Shown here: positions 17,975-29,029 of the stretch, one piece after another
Layout of the letters: each line of letters opens with the position of its first letter
Numbering within the stretch: position 1 is the stretch's first letter
Source of the DNA: Massilia sp. Bi118
Lineage (GTDB): Bacteria; Pseudomonadota; Gammaproteobacteria; Burkholderiales; Burkholderiaceae_D
Length of the DNA: 64,000 bases
NCBI RefSeq assembly: GCF_918697865.1
Contig: NZ_CAKKMV010000001.1
Location: forward strand, 372,001 to 436,000
Reading direction: 5' to 3'
The notes under the pieces: generated by a model
What the model was told of the DNA's origin: nothing
Databases searched by the model: none
What the model saw: only the letters and a program-made list of their open reading frames with translations
Position numbers and translations under genes: made by a program

Positions 17975-18865
17975 TCAGTGATTCCTCAGTAGTTCCAGAA
18001 AGCCCTGCAGCACGGGCGACGGATTGTCGCGGCGCCAGGCGATGCCGGTCTCGACCAGCGGGGTCGGGTCCGCGAGGGCACGGTATTCAACGCCGGGCCG
18101 CATCAGGTTAGACACGGATTGTGGCACAAGTGCCAGGCCCATGCCGCCGGACACCAGGCTGACAATGGTCTGCATCTGGATGGCCAGCTGGCCGATGACA
18201 GGGGTGATGCCGGCCGCGCGGAAGCAGGACAGGATGGCGTCGTGCAGGGCCGGCGAGATCTCGCGCGGGAAGACGATCAGGGGGAGGCGGGGGAGGTCCT
18301 GCAGGCGGACTTCTTTGGTGCCGGTTTCGATGAGACCCGCCGGCGCGCACAGGATCAGCGGTTCTTCGAGCACCTTCATGTAATCGAGTTCGTCCAGCGC
18401 CTTGTCGGGCAGCGGCGGAATCAGGAGGCCGGCGTCGATGCGGCCGCGCAGCAGCTCCTCGGCCTGCACGTCGGAGGTCGCTTCCAGCAGGTTCAGGTGC
18501 ACGGCCGGGTAGCGTTCGCTGTAGCGGCGCAGGAAGGAGGGCAGCACGCTGTAGTCGCAGGAGGTGACGAAGGCCAGGGCGAGGCGGCCAGCCTCGCCGG
18601 CGGCCGCCCTTCGCGCCAGTTCCGGCAGCGCATCGGCCTCGAGCAGCAGGCGCCGCGCCTCGGGCAGCAGGGCGCTGCCGGCCGGCGCCAGCTCGACGGT
18701 ACGCCGGTTGCGCACGAACAGCGGCGCCCCCAGCAAATCCTCGAGCGCGGCGATCGCCTGCGACAGCGGCGGCTGCGTCATATGCAGCCGCGCCGCCGCC
18801 CGCCCGAAATGCAGCTCCTCGGCGACGGTGACGAAGTAACGCAGCTGACGGAGCTCCAGATTCAT
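17975..18865 (-). CDS. LysR-family transcriptional regulator
   Basis: This 296-residue LysR protein of the CbbR/BenM-like group begins MNLELRQLRYFVTVAEELHFGRAAARLHMTQ..., with the typical HTH PPLSQAIAALE. I chose the ATG at 18865; the extension to 18892 is not family-like. Its stop is two bases before lgt, which is unusual for a regulator of catabolism. The regulated gene is not evident. Confidence 0.88.
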   Translation of the reverse strand: MNLELRQLRYFVTVAEELHFGRAAARLHMTQPPLSQAIAALEDLLGAPLFVRNRRTVELAPAGSALLPEARRLLLEADALPELARRAAAGEAGRLALAFVTSCDYSVLPSFLRRYSERYPAVHLNLLEATSDVQAEELLRGRIDAGLLIPPLPDKALDELDYMKVLEEPLILCAPAGLIETGTKEVRLQDLPRLPLIVFPREISPALHDAILSCFRAAGITPVIGQLAIQMQTIVSLVSGGMGLALVPQSVSNLMRPGVEYRALADPTPLVETGIAWRRDNPSPVLQGFLELLRNH

Positions 18866-18930
18866 GTGATATGCATTTCCCGCGAAATTCAACTCATCTA
18901 TTCGCGGAATGTATCACAGGCTTGCACCAA

Positions 18931-19109
18931 AATTCGGGGTCAGAGCACTTTTTGGCCTTAATTCGGGGTCAGAGCACTTTTCTGAACAAGTACGAGTCCC
19001 AGAGCCTTGACACGCTGCACTCGGCCTGCAAGGCAGTACCTGACCCGAAACAATGTTTTGAAAAAGTGCTCTGACCCCGAATTTATTTACTGACCCCGAA
19101 TTTATTTAC
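18931..19109. repeat. REP-transposon-like repeat cassette without transposase
   Basis: A 22-base unit starting AATTCGGGGTCAGAGCAC occurs directly at 18931 and 18960 and inverted at 19062-19083. Between them lie ~80 bases ending in an apparent coding remnant (DPKQCFEKVL). GGGGTCAG-type ends commonly flank REP-associated tyrosine transposases in Burkholderiales. Here no transposase is present, so this may be a non-autonomous derivative. The right edge adds a 19-base tandem copy and reaches the stop codon of the Trp-rich protein gene. Confidence 0.65.
19072..19109. repeat. 19-bp tandem duplication at the cassette edge
   Basis: TGACCCCGAATTTATTTAC occurs twice back to back (19072-19090 and 19091-19109). 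The second copy contains the stop codon and last Lys codon of the adjacent gene. It may mark where the cassette ended or a partial end duplication. Confidence 0.8.
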
Positions 19110-19326
19110 GTTTGTCGAAGGTTTGCTTGACGCGGGCTTTGCGGCGCAGTTCGTCTTCCTTGTGGGCTTTCTTCTTGTCGAGGCCGAGCATTTTTTCGAT
19201 GAACTCGAACCAGATGAAGGCGAGCACGGCCAAGGCGACGATCCACCACCAGGAGAGTTCGGCGAATTTCCAGACTTCGAAGAAGCGTAGTCCGACCAGG
19301 GCGACGAGCAGGAGGATGAGGGGCAT
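19102..19326 (-). CDS. small Trp-rich membrane protein (TIGR04438-like)
   Basis: This 74-residue protein has two short membrane segments (LILLLVALVGL and WWWIVALAVLAFIWF) around the Trp-rich centre KFAELSWWW, then a highly charged tail (KKKAHKEDELRRKARVKQ). This is the pattern of the TIGR04438 small Trp-rich proteins of betaproteobacteria; the function is unknown. I chose the ATG at 19326 (MPLILLLVAL) over the extension to 19362. Its final codon and stop lie in the repeat cassette. Confidence 0.78.
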   Translation of the reverse strand: MPLILLLVALVGLRFFEVWKFAELSWWWIVALAVLAFIWFEFIEKMLGLDKKKAHKEDELRRKARVKQTFDKRK

Positions 19327-19467
19327 GAGTGGGTCCTTTTTCAGCAGCAACAATCCTACCATTTGGTCAACCGAAATGTGTATCAGCCGTTACAGTATGT
19401 ATCCCCGGCCCCTACGTATGGGAAACAGGATAGAATTTGCACAGGATTACACTTTGGAGAGTACGGA

Positions 19468-19776
19468 ATGAAACGGTCCCTGATGATCTTGATGGCGGTC
19501 TCCGCCCTGGTGTCGACCAGCGCCTTCGCGCAGGCGGACCTGGCAAAGGCCAAGAACTGCATGGCGTGCCACGCTATCGGCAACAAGCTGGTTGGCCCGG
19601 CCTACAAGGACGTCGCCGCGAAATACGCAGGCCAGAAGGGCGCCGAGGACAAGCTGGTGGCCAAGGTCATGAAGGGCGGTTCGGGCGTCTGGGGTCCGGT
19701 GCCGATGCCGGCCAATCCGCAGGTGAGCGAGGCCGAAGCCCGCAGCCTGGTGAAGTGGGTGCTGTCGCAGAAATAA
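19468..19776 (+). CDS. cytochrome c, class I (c551/c552-like)
   Basis: This 102-residue protein has a signal peptide (cleavage after AFA), one heme site CMACH, and the axial Met in VPMPAN near the C-terminus. Such monoheme cytochromes carry electrons in the periplasm to terminal oxidases. GGAG with a further GGA lies upstream of the ATG at 19468; the longer open frame from 19363 lacks the export signal at its start and is rejected. A terminator follows. Confidence 0.92.
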   Translation: MKRSLMILMAVSALVSTSAFAQADLAKAKNCMACHAIGNKLVGPAYKDVAAKYAGQKGAEDKLVAKVMKGGSGVWGPVPMPANPQVSEAEARSLVKWVLSQK

Positions 19777-19797
19777 TCCGCCTCAGCTCCGCAACGG

Positions 19798-19828
19798 AAA
19801 AGCGCCCCAGAAAACAGGGCGCTTTTTT
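19798..19828. terminator. bidirectional intrinsic terminator
   Basis: A stem AAGCGCCC / GGGCGCTT with a 9-base loop is flanked by A-rich and T6 runs. It sits between the convergent cytochrome c and amino-acid-binding-protein genes and can stop both. Confidence 0.85.
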
Positions 19829-19848
19829 CATGCGCGGTACAAACAGGC

Positions 19849-20991
19849 TTAACGCACCACGTCGAGCTTGGTCCGCTTCCCGCCCTTGTAGGTGAACAGG
19901 GTCAGCGCGCCGTCCTTGATGTCGCCGGCCTGGTCGAACTGGATGGTGCCGGTCACGCCCTCGTACTTGATCGCCTTCAGCGCCGGCAGGTACTTGGCGG
20001 GATCCGCCGACTTCGCATTCTGCATCGCGGTCGCCATCACCATCACCGAGTCGTACACGTAAGGCGCGTACAGCTGCACGTCCTGGTTGAACTTCTTCTT
20101 GTAGCGCGCGCGGAAGTCGTCCATCACCTTCTCCTGCGGCCCCTTGACGCCGCCGGCTTCGGCGCAGTACACCTTGCCTTCGCCGAGACCGTCGCCGGCC
20201 AGGCGGCCCAGCGCTTCGGTGCACATGCCGTCGCCGCCCATGAAGGTGGCCGGGATGCCCAGCGCCTTGACCTGCTTGAGCATCGGGCCGGCCACCGAGT
20301 CCATCCCGCCGAAGAAGATCAGGTCCGGCTTTTTGGCCTTGATCGAGGTGAGGATGGCGGTGTAGTCGGTCGCCTTGTCGTTGGTGAATTCGCGGCCCAG
20401 CACCTTCATGCCGGCGGCCTTGGCGCCCTTCACGAATTCGTCGGCCACGCCCTGGCCGTAGGTGGTGCGGTCGTCGATGATGGCGATGTTCTTCGCCTTC
20501 AGCGTGTCGGCAGCATACTTGGCCAGCGTGCCGCCCAGCTTGGCGTCGCTGGCGACCGTGCGGAAGGCGCCCGGGAAGCGCTGGCGGGTGTAGGCCGGCG
20601 CGGTGGTGGCCGGGGAGATCTGGACGATGCCGGCATCGTTGTAGATTTTCGAGGCCGGCACCGTGGTGCCCGAATTCAGGTGGCCGATCACGCCGTTGAC
20701 CTTGGCGTCGACCAGCTTCTGCGCCACCGCCGTGCCCTGCTTGGGATCGGCGCCGTCGTCTTCCGAGATCAGCTGCAGCGTGACCTTCTGGCCGTTGATG
20801 GTGAAGGGCTTGGCGTTGAGTTCGTCGATCGCCATGCGCGCGGCATTCTCGTTGTCCTTGCCGAGGTGGGCGCTGGGACCGGAGATCGGCGCCACGTGGC
20901 CGATCTTGACGACTTGCTGGGCCCAGGCGGAGCCGGCGAAGGCCAGCGCGATGGCGGCCGGAATCAGGGTGAATTTGATAGCGTCGTGCAT
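19849..20991 (-). CDS. branched-chain amino acid ABC transporter substrate-binding protein (LivK-like)
   Basis: This 380-residue periplasmic binding protein has a signal peptide (cleavage near GSAWAQ). The mature part starts VVKIGHVAPISGPSAHLGKDNENAARMAIDELNA, standard for LivJ/LivK-type receptors, and later has the two-lobe motif LIFFGGMDSVAGPMLKQ. I chose the ATG at 20991 because GGAGAGG precedes it and it begins the export signal. No permease or ATPase genes adjoin it, so it is an orphan receptor. The ligand could be Leu/Ile/Val or another small carboxylate. Confidence 0.88.
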   Translation of the reverse strand: MHDAIKFTLIPAAIALAFAGSAWAQQVVKIGHVAPISGPSAHLGKDNENAARMAIDELNAKPFTINGQKVTLQLISEDDGADPKQGTAVAQKLVDAKVNGVIGHLNSGTTVPASKIYNDAGIVQISPATTAPAYTRQRFPGAFRTVASDAKLGGTLAKYAADTLKAKNIAIIDDRTTYGQGVADEFVKGAKAAGMKVLGREFTNDKATDYTAILTSIKAKKPDLIFFGGMDSVAGPMLKQVKALGIPATFMGGDGMCTEALGRLAGDGLGEGKVYCAEAGGVKGPQEKVMDDFRARYKKKFNQDVQLYAPYVYDSVMVMATAMQNAKSADPAKYLPALKAIKYEGVTGTIQFDQAGDIKDGALTLFTYKGGKRTKLDVVR

Positions 20992-21125
20992 GTCCTCTCC
21001 AGATAATTGCGTCCATACGCCTGGAAAAGGTACATCACCGCCCGCGGCAGGTAAAGCAAAAGCTGAGAGGCGCACAGGGCAGGTGCAACACTGCCCCGCG
21101 GCGGGTCAAAAAAGGAAGAAAATGC

Positions 21126-21611
21126 TCAGGATTGACGCGCGATCAGGTGGGCCAGTTCCTGCTGCACGGCGCGCGCGACCACATGCTCGATCGACTGCTG
21201 CAGGGCCGAGCGCAGCTCCAGGCCGAGCCGTTCGGCGACGTGGTCGAGCACCACCGCCATCTGGTCGCGGACCTGGTCTTCCAGCACGACGTCGATGCGG
21301 GGCTGCAGGCGGTCCAGCACGCGCGTGACGAGGCGCTCTTCCAGCGCGCGCCAGGCCTCGTCGTCGAGGGCCGCCGACTGCGCCGGGGCGGCTTCGGCCG
21401 CCGCCCGTTCGGGCAGCGCATCCAGTACCGGAATCGCCTCGAGCTCCCCGGCGGCCGGCGCATCGGCTGCAGCATCAGCGGGCGGCGCGTCCTCCGCAAC
21501 GGCGTCCGCAGCGCTCGATGGCACACCCGGCACGATCGCCGGCACCGGCGCCTTGTCGGCCACCACCTCGGTCAGCACCGGGATCTCGTCGAAGGATGGG
21601 GTATCGGTCAT
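21126..21611 (-). CDS. DUF2486 family protein
   Basis: This 161-residue protein begins MTDTPSFDEIPVLTEVV. It has an Ala/Pro-rich low-complexity middle and a helical C-terminal region that repeats LxxRVLDRLQPRIDxVLEDQV-like segments. This matches the DUF2486 proteins found after holC in Burkholderiales. The function is unknown. Its ATG overlaps the holC stop (ATGA at 21608-21611), so the two are co-translated. The frame is open further upstream but only as a shadow of holC. Confidence 0.75.
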   Translation of the reverse strand: MTDTPSFDEIPVLTEVVADKAPVPAIVPGVPSSAADAVAEDAPPADAAADAPAAGELEAIPVLDALPERAAAEAAPAQSAALDDEAWRALEERLVTRVLDRLQPRIDVVLEDQVRDQMAVVLDHVAERLGLELRSALQQSIEHVVARAVQQELAHLIARQS

Positions 21612-22033
21612 GACTGGCCTGCGACGAAGTGGGTCAGCGGGTATTCCTGTTTTCGGTAGGCGACATAGCGCGCGCGCCCGGCGGCGGCGTCTTCCTCGTC
21701 GGTCGAGATGATCTCGAACACGCGCGCGAACTGGTCGAAGCCTTCCGGCGTGCGGCGCGTCAGGTTGACCAGCATGTCGTGGTGGGGCAGGGCGGCGCGC
21801 TCGTCGAAGGTGACGATCACCGGCGTCTCCGGCGCCAGCGGGTCGCCGGCCATCACGTGCGGGATGAAATCGGTGCCGGACAGGGTCCACAGCGCCTCGT
21901 TCAACTGGTCGGCCTGGTCGCTGGTCTCGGCCAGCAGCACGACCTTGCCGCGCGCGGCATAGGCCTTGCGCGCCAGCCGGCATGCGTAACCGAGCTTGTC
22001 GGGGATATTGGTATGGAAGTCGATCCGGGTCAT
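21608..22033 (-). CDS. holC: DNA polymerase III chi subunit
   Basis: This 141-residue protein starts MTRIDFHTNIPDKLGYACRLARKA and has SGTDFIPHVMAGDP and RVFEIISTDEEDAAAGRARY, the blocks of HolC. Chi links the clamp loader to single-strand binding protein at the fork. The usual pepA and valS neighbours are absent here. It is followed by the DUF2486 gene with a 4-base overlap. Confidence 0.92.
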   Translation of the reverse strand: MTRIDFHTNIPDKLGYACRLARKAYAARGKVVLLAETSDQADQLNEALWTLSGTDFIPHVMAGDPLAPETPVIVTFDERAALPHHDMLVNLTRRTPEGFDQFARVFEIISTDEEDAAAGRARYVAYRKQEYPLTHFVAGQS

Positions 22034-22047
22034 GGGCGTGCTATGCG

Positions 22048-22731
22048 TCAGAATTGAAAACCGGGCGGCGCATTACGCGGCTTTTGCGCCGGGCGGCGCG
22101 GCTGCTGTTCCGCGGCTTGCGCGGCGGCGTCATCGTCGGCCGGCGGCGCGTTCTTCGCGCGCGCGGGCGGCGCCGGCATTTCGGCGGTGGCTGGCGCCGC
22201 CGCCTGGGGCGCCGCGTACTGGTAGCCGCGCGGCAGCTGGGCCGAGCGCGGATAGGCCGCCGCGTTCAGCGCATCCTGCCAGGCCGCGTCCTGGAAGCCG
22301 GCCAGCTTGCGGCTGCCGACCAGCAGCAGCGGCAGTTCCAGCTTGCCGGTGAGCTGGCGCAGCTGTTCCTTGTCTTCGCCGGTGTCGACGGTCTTTTCGG
22401 TGAAGGGGACGCCGCGTGCACGCAGCAGCGCGCGGCCCTGGTCGCAGCCGGCGCAGGCGGTTTGCGTGGTGGTGTACAAGGTGACCGGGCTGGCCTTGAC
22501 GGCGCGCGCCAGTTCGTAGGGCAGGGGCGTCTGCGCAGACCCGCCCGCGGAAGGCGTCTTGATCCGGCTGGCCTTCTGCGACGGCGGCGGGGTATCGGTG
22601 TAATGGACCGTGCCCTGGGCATCGGTCCATTTATACATCTGGGAGTAAGCAGGCAGGCACACAAGCAGCATCCATCCCGGCAGCATCCGCCACCCGCGTC
22701 CTGCGCCGCTCTTGTCCCGCCCATCCTTCAT
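22048..22731 (-). CDS. secreted DUF4124 / glutaredoxin-like fusion protein
   Basis: This 227-residue protein has a signal-like hydrophobic start. A DUF4124 segment follows (QMYKWTDAQGTVHYTDTPPP), then a thioredoxin-fold glutaredoxin domain (residues ~80-155) with the redox pair CAGC. The tail is long and Ala/Pro/Arg-rich. A glutaredoxin domain exported to the cell envelope suggests disulfide exchange there rather than cytoplasmic glutathione work. GGGAG lies six bases before the ATG at 22731. Confidence 0.78.
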   Translation of the reverse strand: MKDGRDKSGAGRGWRMLPGWMLLVCLPAYSQMYKWTDAQGTVHYTDTPPPSQKASRIKTPSAGGSAQTPLPYELARAVKASPVTLYTTTQTACAGCDQGRALLRARGVPFTEKTVDTGEDKEQLRQLTGKLELPLLLVGSRKLAGFQDAAWQDALNAAAYPRSAQLPRGYQYAAPQAAAPATAEMPAPPARAKNAPPADDDAAAQAAEQQPRRPAQKPRNAPPGFQF

Positions 22732-22752
22732 GCTCGCTCCCAATACAGGCTG

Positions 22753-24837
22753 TCAGGCCGCCTGCATGCCGTTGTGGCGCAGCAGCGCGTCGATCTGCGG
22801 TTCGCGGCCGCGGAAGGCCTTGAACGATTCCAGCGCCGGACGCGAGCCGCCCACCGACAGGATCTCGCGATGGAAGCGTTTGCCGGTCTCGTCCAGCGCA
22901 CCGCCGCCCGCCTCGACCGCTTCTTCGAACGCCGCATAGGCATCGGCCGACAGCACCTCCGCCCACTTGTAGCTATAGTAACCCGCTGCATAGCCGCCGG
23001 CAAAGATATGGCCGAAGCTGTGCTGGAAGCGGTTGAACGAAGGCGGAATCAGCACCGAGAACTTGTTGCGCACTTCGTCGACCAGGTCCTGCACCGTCTT
23101 CTGGCTGTTCGGGTCGAAGTCGTAATGCAGGTGCATGTCGATCAGCGAGAACTCGACCTGGCGCAGCGTCTGCATCCCGGACTGGAAGTTCTTCGCCGCC
23201 AGCATCTTCTCGTAGAGTTCCCTGGGCAGCGGCTCGCCCGTCTTCACGTGCGCCGTCATGCCCTGCAAGACGTCCCACTCCCAGCAGAAGTTCTCCATGA
23301 ACTGGGACGGCAGCTCGACCGCATCCCATTCCACGCCCGAGATGCCCGACACGCTCAATTCGTCGACTTCGGTCAGCATGTGGTGCAGGCCGTGGCCGAA
23401 TTCGTGGAACAGGGTCGTCACTTCGTCGTGCGTGAACAGCGACGGCTGCAGCTGGCCGTCCACTAGCGCCGGCGGTGTGAAGTTGCAGGTCAGGTAGGCG
23501 ATCGGCGTCTGCACGATGCCGCCCGTGGTCAGCCTGCGGCCGCGCGCGTCGTCCATCCACGCGCCCTGGCCCTTGCCCGGACGCGCATACAGGTCCAGGT
23601 AGAACTGGCCGATCAACTGGCCGTCGCGTTCGATGCGGAAGAAGCGCACGTCAGGGTGCCAGACCGGCGCCTGGTCCGGCGCGATGCTCACATTGAACAA
23701 CTTCGAGATCACGCCGAACAGACCGGCCACGACCTTCGGCTCGGGGAAGTACTCCTTCACTTCCTGGGCCGAGAAGGCATAGCGTTGCTCGCGCAGCTTT
23801 TCGGAAGCGTAGGTGGCGTCCCAGGCCTGCATCTCTTCGATGCCCAGTTCGTCTTTCGCGAAAGCGCGCAGCTCGGCCAGGTCCTTCTCCGCATACGGAC
23901 GGGCGCGGCGGGCCAGGTCTTCGAGGAACTCGATCACGTGCTCCGGGCTCTCGGCCATCTTCGGCTCCAGCGAGACGTCGGCGAAGCTGCGGAAGTCGAG
24001 CAGCTTGGCTTCCTCGTCGCGCAGCTTCAGGAGCTGGGCGATATTGCTGGTGTTGTCCCACTTCTCGACGTCCGAGAACACCGCGCCCATTTCGGAGGCC
24101 TTGGTGGCGTTGGCGCGGTAGATTTTCTCGCGCAGTTCGCGGTTGTCGGCGAACTGCAGCACCGGGAAGTAGGACGGGAAGTGCAGCGAGAACTGCCAGC
24201 CGCTCTTGCCATCGCGCTCGGCGGCGGCGCGGGCGGCGGCCTTCGCATCCTCCGGCAGGCCGGCCAGCTCGGCTTCGTTCTCGACCAGCAGCTTGAAGTC
24301 GTTGGTCGCGTCCAGCACGTTTTCCGAGAAGCGGGTCGACAACGCGGCCTGCTGTTCCTGGATCTCGGCAAAGCGCTGCTTCTGATGTTCAGGGAGTTCG
24401 GCGCCGCCCAGGCGGAAGTCGCGCAGGGCGTTTTCGACGATGCGTTTGCGCGCCGGCGCCAGGTTCACGAACTCGCTGCTGCCGCGCAGCTGCTTGTATT
24501 TATCGAACAGCGCCTCGTTCTGGCCCAGCTCCGTCCAGAACTCGGTCACCTTCGGCTGGTTCTCGTTGTAGACGGCGCGCAGCTCGGGCGTGTCCATCAC
24601 GTGGTTCAGGTGGTTGACCACGCCCCAGGCGCGGCCCAGGCGTTCGGTCGACTCCTCGAGCGGGACCACGAAGCCGTCCCAGCTGACGCTGTCGCTCGGC
24701 GCTTCCAGTTGCTGGACCACGCCGCGCGCGTCCGCGATCAGCTGCTCGATCGCCGGCGTCACATGTTCCGGCTTGATCAGGTCGAAGCGGGGCAGGCCGG
24801 TAAAGTCGAGGAGGGGATTGCTGGTGGTATCGCTCAT
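22753..24837 (-). CDS. prlC: oligopeptidase A (M3 family)
   Basis: This 694-residue metallopeptidase carries the zinc motif HEFGH starting at His478 (LFHEFGHGLHHML). It begins MSDTTSNPLLDFTGLPRFDLIKPEHV, as in oligopeptidase A. It degrades short peptides, including cleaved signal peptides, in the cytoplasm. I chose the ATG at 24837; the extension to 24861 is not family-like. It lies 20 bases after folD on the same strand. Confidence 0.95.
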   Translation of the reverse strand: MSDTTSNPLLDFTGLPRFDLIKPEHVTPAIEQLIADARGVVQQLEAPSDSVSWDGFVVPLEESTERLGRAWGVVNHLNHVMDTPELRAVYNENQPKVTEFWTELGQNEALFDKYKQLRGSSEFVNLAPARKRIVENALRDFRLGGAELPEHQKQRFAEIQEQQAALSTRFSENVLDATNDFKLLVENEAELAGLPEDAKAAARAAAERDGKSGWQFSLHFPSYFPVLQFADNRELREKIYRANATKASEMGAVFSDVEKWDNTSNIAQLLKLRDEEAKLLDFRSFADVSLEPKMAESPEHVIEFLEDLARRARPYAEKDLAELRAFAKDELGIEEMQAWDATYASEKLREQRYAFSAQEVKEYFPEPKVVAGLFGVISKLFNVSIAPDQAPVWHPDVRFFRIERDGQLIGQFYLDLYARPGKGQGAWMDDARGRRLTTGGIVQTPIAYLTCNFTPPALVDGQLQPSLFTHDEVTTLFHEFGHGLHHMLTEVDELSVSGISGVEWDAVELPSQFMENFCWEWDVLQGMTAHVKTGEPLPRELYEKMLAAKNFQSGMQTLRQVEFSLIDMHLHYDFDPNSQKTVQDLVDEVRNKFSVLIPPSFNRFQHSFGHIFAGGYAAGYYSYKWAEVLSADAYAAFEEAVEAGGGALDETGKRFHREILSVGGSRPALESFKAFRGREPQIDALLRHNGMQAA

Positions 24838-24857
24838 CGTGGTGTTCCTTCCAGGGT

Positions 24858-25766
24858 TCACATCAGGCCGGGCTTCGGATCCATTCCCTGCGCCTGGCCA
24901 GGCTGTGCTTGATTTTTCGGAAGCCCGCGTTCCGCGGACTCGAGGGTATTCATCAACAACATGGTAATCGTCATCGGGCCGACCCCGCCCGGCACCGGCG
25001 TAATGTGCGCGGCCACTTCGCTGACGCTGGCGAAATCGACGTCACCGCACAGCTTGCCGTCGTCGTCGCGGTTAATGCCGACGTCGATCACGACGGCGCC
25101 CGGCTTGACCATGTCCCCTAGCAGGGTATTGCGGCGGCCGACCGCGGCGACGACGACGTCGGCCTGGCGGGTGTGATAGCCCAGGTCCGGGGTCGCGCTA
25201 TGGCATATGGTCACGGTGGCGTTCTGTTGCAAGAGCAGCAGGGCCATCGGCTTGCCGACCGTGTTCGAGCGGCCGATGACCACGGCATGCTTGCCGCGCA
25301 AATCGATGCCGGTGGTCTCGATCAGCTTCATGCAGCCGTAGGGCGTGCAGGGGCGGAAGCCCGGCAGGTTGGCGACCAGCTCGCCGGCCGACAGCACCGA
25401 GTAGCCGTCGACGTCCTTGGTGGTGGCGATCGCTTCGATCACCTTCGACGGGTCGATGTGCCTGGGCAGCGGCATCTGCACCAGGATGCCGTGGATGCTC
25501 GGGTCGGCATTCAGCGCGGCGATGCGGTCCAGCAGCGCCTGCTCCGAGAAATCGGCCTCGTACTTTTCCAGCACCGAGTGGAAGCCGGCCTCAAAGCAGG
25601 CCTTGACCTTGTTGCGCACGTAGACGTGGCTGGCCGGATCGTCGCCGACGATGATCACGGCCAGGCCGGGCTGGCTGCCCTGGGCGGTGAGTTCGGCGGC
25701 GCGGCGGGCGATGTCCGCGCGCAGTTGTTGGGAAAGTTTGACTCCGTCGATCAGTTGGGCGGGCAT
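24858..25766 (-). CDS. folD: methylenetetrahydrofolate dehydrogenase/cyclohydrolase
   Basis: This 302-residue bifunctional FolD interconverts 5,10-methylene- and 10-formyl-tetrahydrofolate. The catalytic Lys lies in [14 protein letters not shown], the first signature is QMPLPRHID, and the NADP site has [17 protein letters not shown]. The C-terminus [11 protein letters not shown] is conserved. The ATG at 25766 ([12 protein letters not shown]) is the family start; the frame is open to 26060, but that part crosses a palindromic repeat. The oligopeptidase A gene follows. Confidence 0.96.
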   Translation of the reverse strand: MPAQLIDGVKLSQQLRADIARRAAELTAQGSQPGLAVIIVGDDPASHVYVRNKVKACFEAGFHSVLEKYEADFSEQALLDRIAALNADPSIHGILVQMPLPRHIDPSKVIEAIATTKDVDGYSVLSAGELVANLPGFRPCTPYGCMKLIETTGIDLRGKHAVVIGRSNTVGKPMALLLLQQNATVTICHSATPDLGYHTRQADVVVAAVGRRNTLLGDMVKPGAVVIDVGINRDDDGKLCGDVDFASVSEVAAHITPVPGGVGPMTITMLLMNTLESAERGLPKNQAQPGQAQGMDPKPGLM

Positions 25767-26205
25767 GGCGGGGCTCGGTCTGGACAAAAACGAAATTATA
25801 CGTGCGCGTCCGGAATCGCGCGCCGCGCGGCTGCGTTCATTGTCATATTTATGGATGTAGCCGCTCGATTGGGCGGCAAAGATTATTGTTGGTAAATGAA
25901 CCCGGCGTTGCCGTGTTCTACCCGTCGTCCCCGCGAAGGCGGGGACCCAAGTTGGCGGCGTTTCGATGACGCGAGCAGAACTTGGGTCCCCCCCTTCGCG
26001 GGGACGACGGTATATAGGCGCGGGGACGACGTGCATCCTGGATGCATCGGCATTTTCCATATTATGAAATTGAATATCGTATTTTGAAAAATAAGCGCTC
26101 CACTGGTAGAATCGACAGGCTTTAATTTAGGGATAGTCTTTTCGCCACCAAACGTCCGGGCGATCTCGGGATCGGGTGGGGCACCACACTCAAGGAGACG
26201 TAGCA
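25767..26205. other. folD-aceE intergenic region (439 bases)
   Basis: This divergent gap holds one copy of the palindromic repeat family (25923-26009), then an A/T-rich stretch (about 26055-26130) that is the likely place for the aceE promoter. I saw no convincing -35/-10 pair and no PdhR-type operator. AAGGAG lies eight bases before the aceE ATG. Confidence 0.6.
25923..26009. repeat. palindromic intergenic repeat, copy A
   Basis: CGTCGTCCCCGCGAAGGCGG... runs to CCAAGTT and is mirrored after ~25 bases by AACTTGGG...GGGGACGACG. It has two arms of ~31 bases each. See the other five copies in this window. Confidence 0.9.
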
Positions 26206-28902
<2,697 letters not shown>

Positions 28903-28914
28903 TGCTCGAAAGGC

Positions 28915-28992
28915 CGTCATCCCCGCGAAGGCGGGGATCCAAGTTCGTGACAGACCACAGAAACTTGGGTACCCGCCTGCGCGGGTACGACG
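28915..28992. repeat. palindromic intergenic repeat, copy B
   Basis: Inverted arms CGTCATCCCCGCGAAGGCGG... and ...CGCGGGTACGACG meet around a ~20-base centre. The copy begins 12 bases after the aceE stop and lies between aceE and aceF, where its hairpin could reduce read-through or protect the aceE message. Confidence 0.9.
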
Positions 28993-29029
28993 GTTTTACA
29001 GCTAACTAATAAAAACGGAGCTACCCAAC

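Noticed and set aside
18871..19074. 67-codon open frame across the repeat cassette
   Set aside because: Most of it lies in repeat arms and it lacks a ribosome site; only its last ~25 residues look like a gene fragment, which is noted under the cassette.
26010..26205. PdhR-type operator upstream of aceE
   Set aside because: I looked for paired TTGGT/ACCAA half-sites and found none with acceptable spacing.
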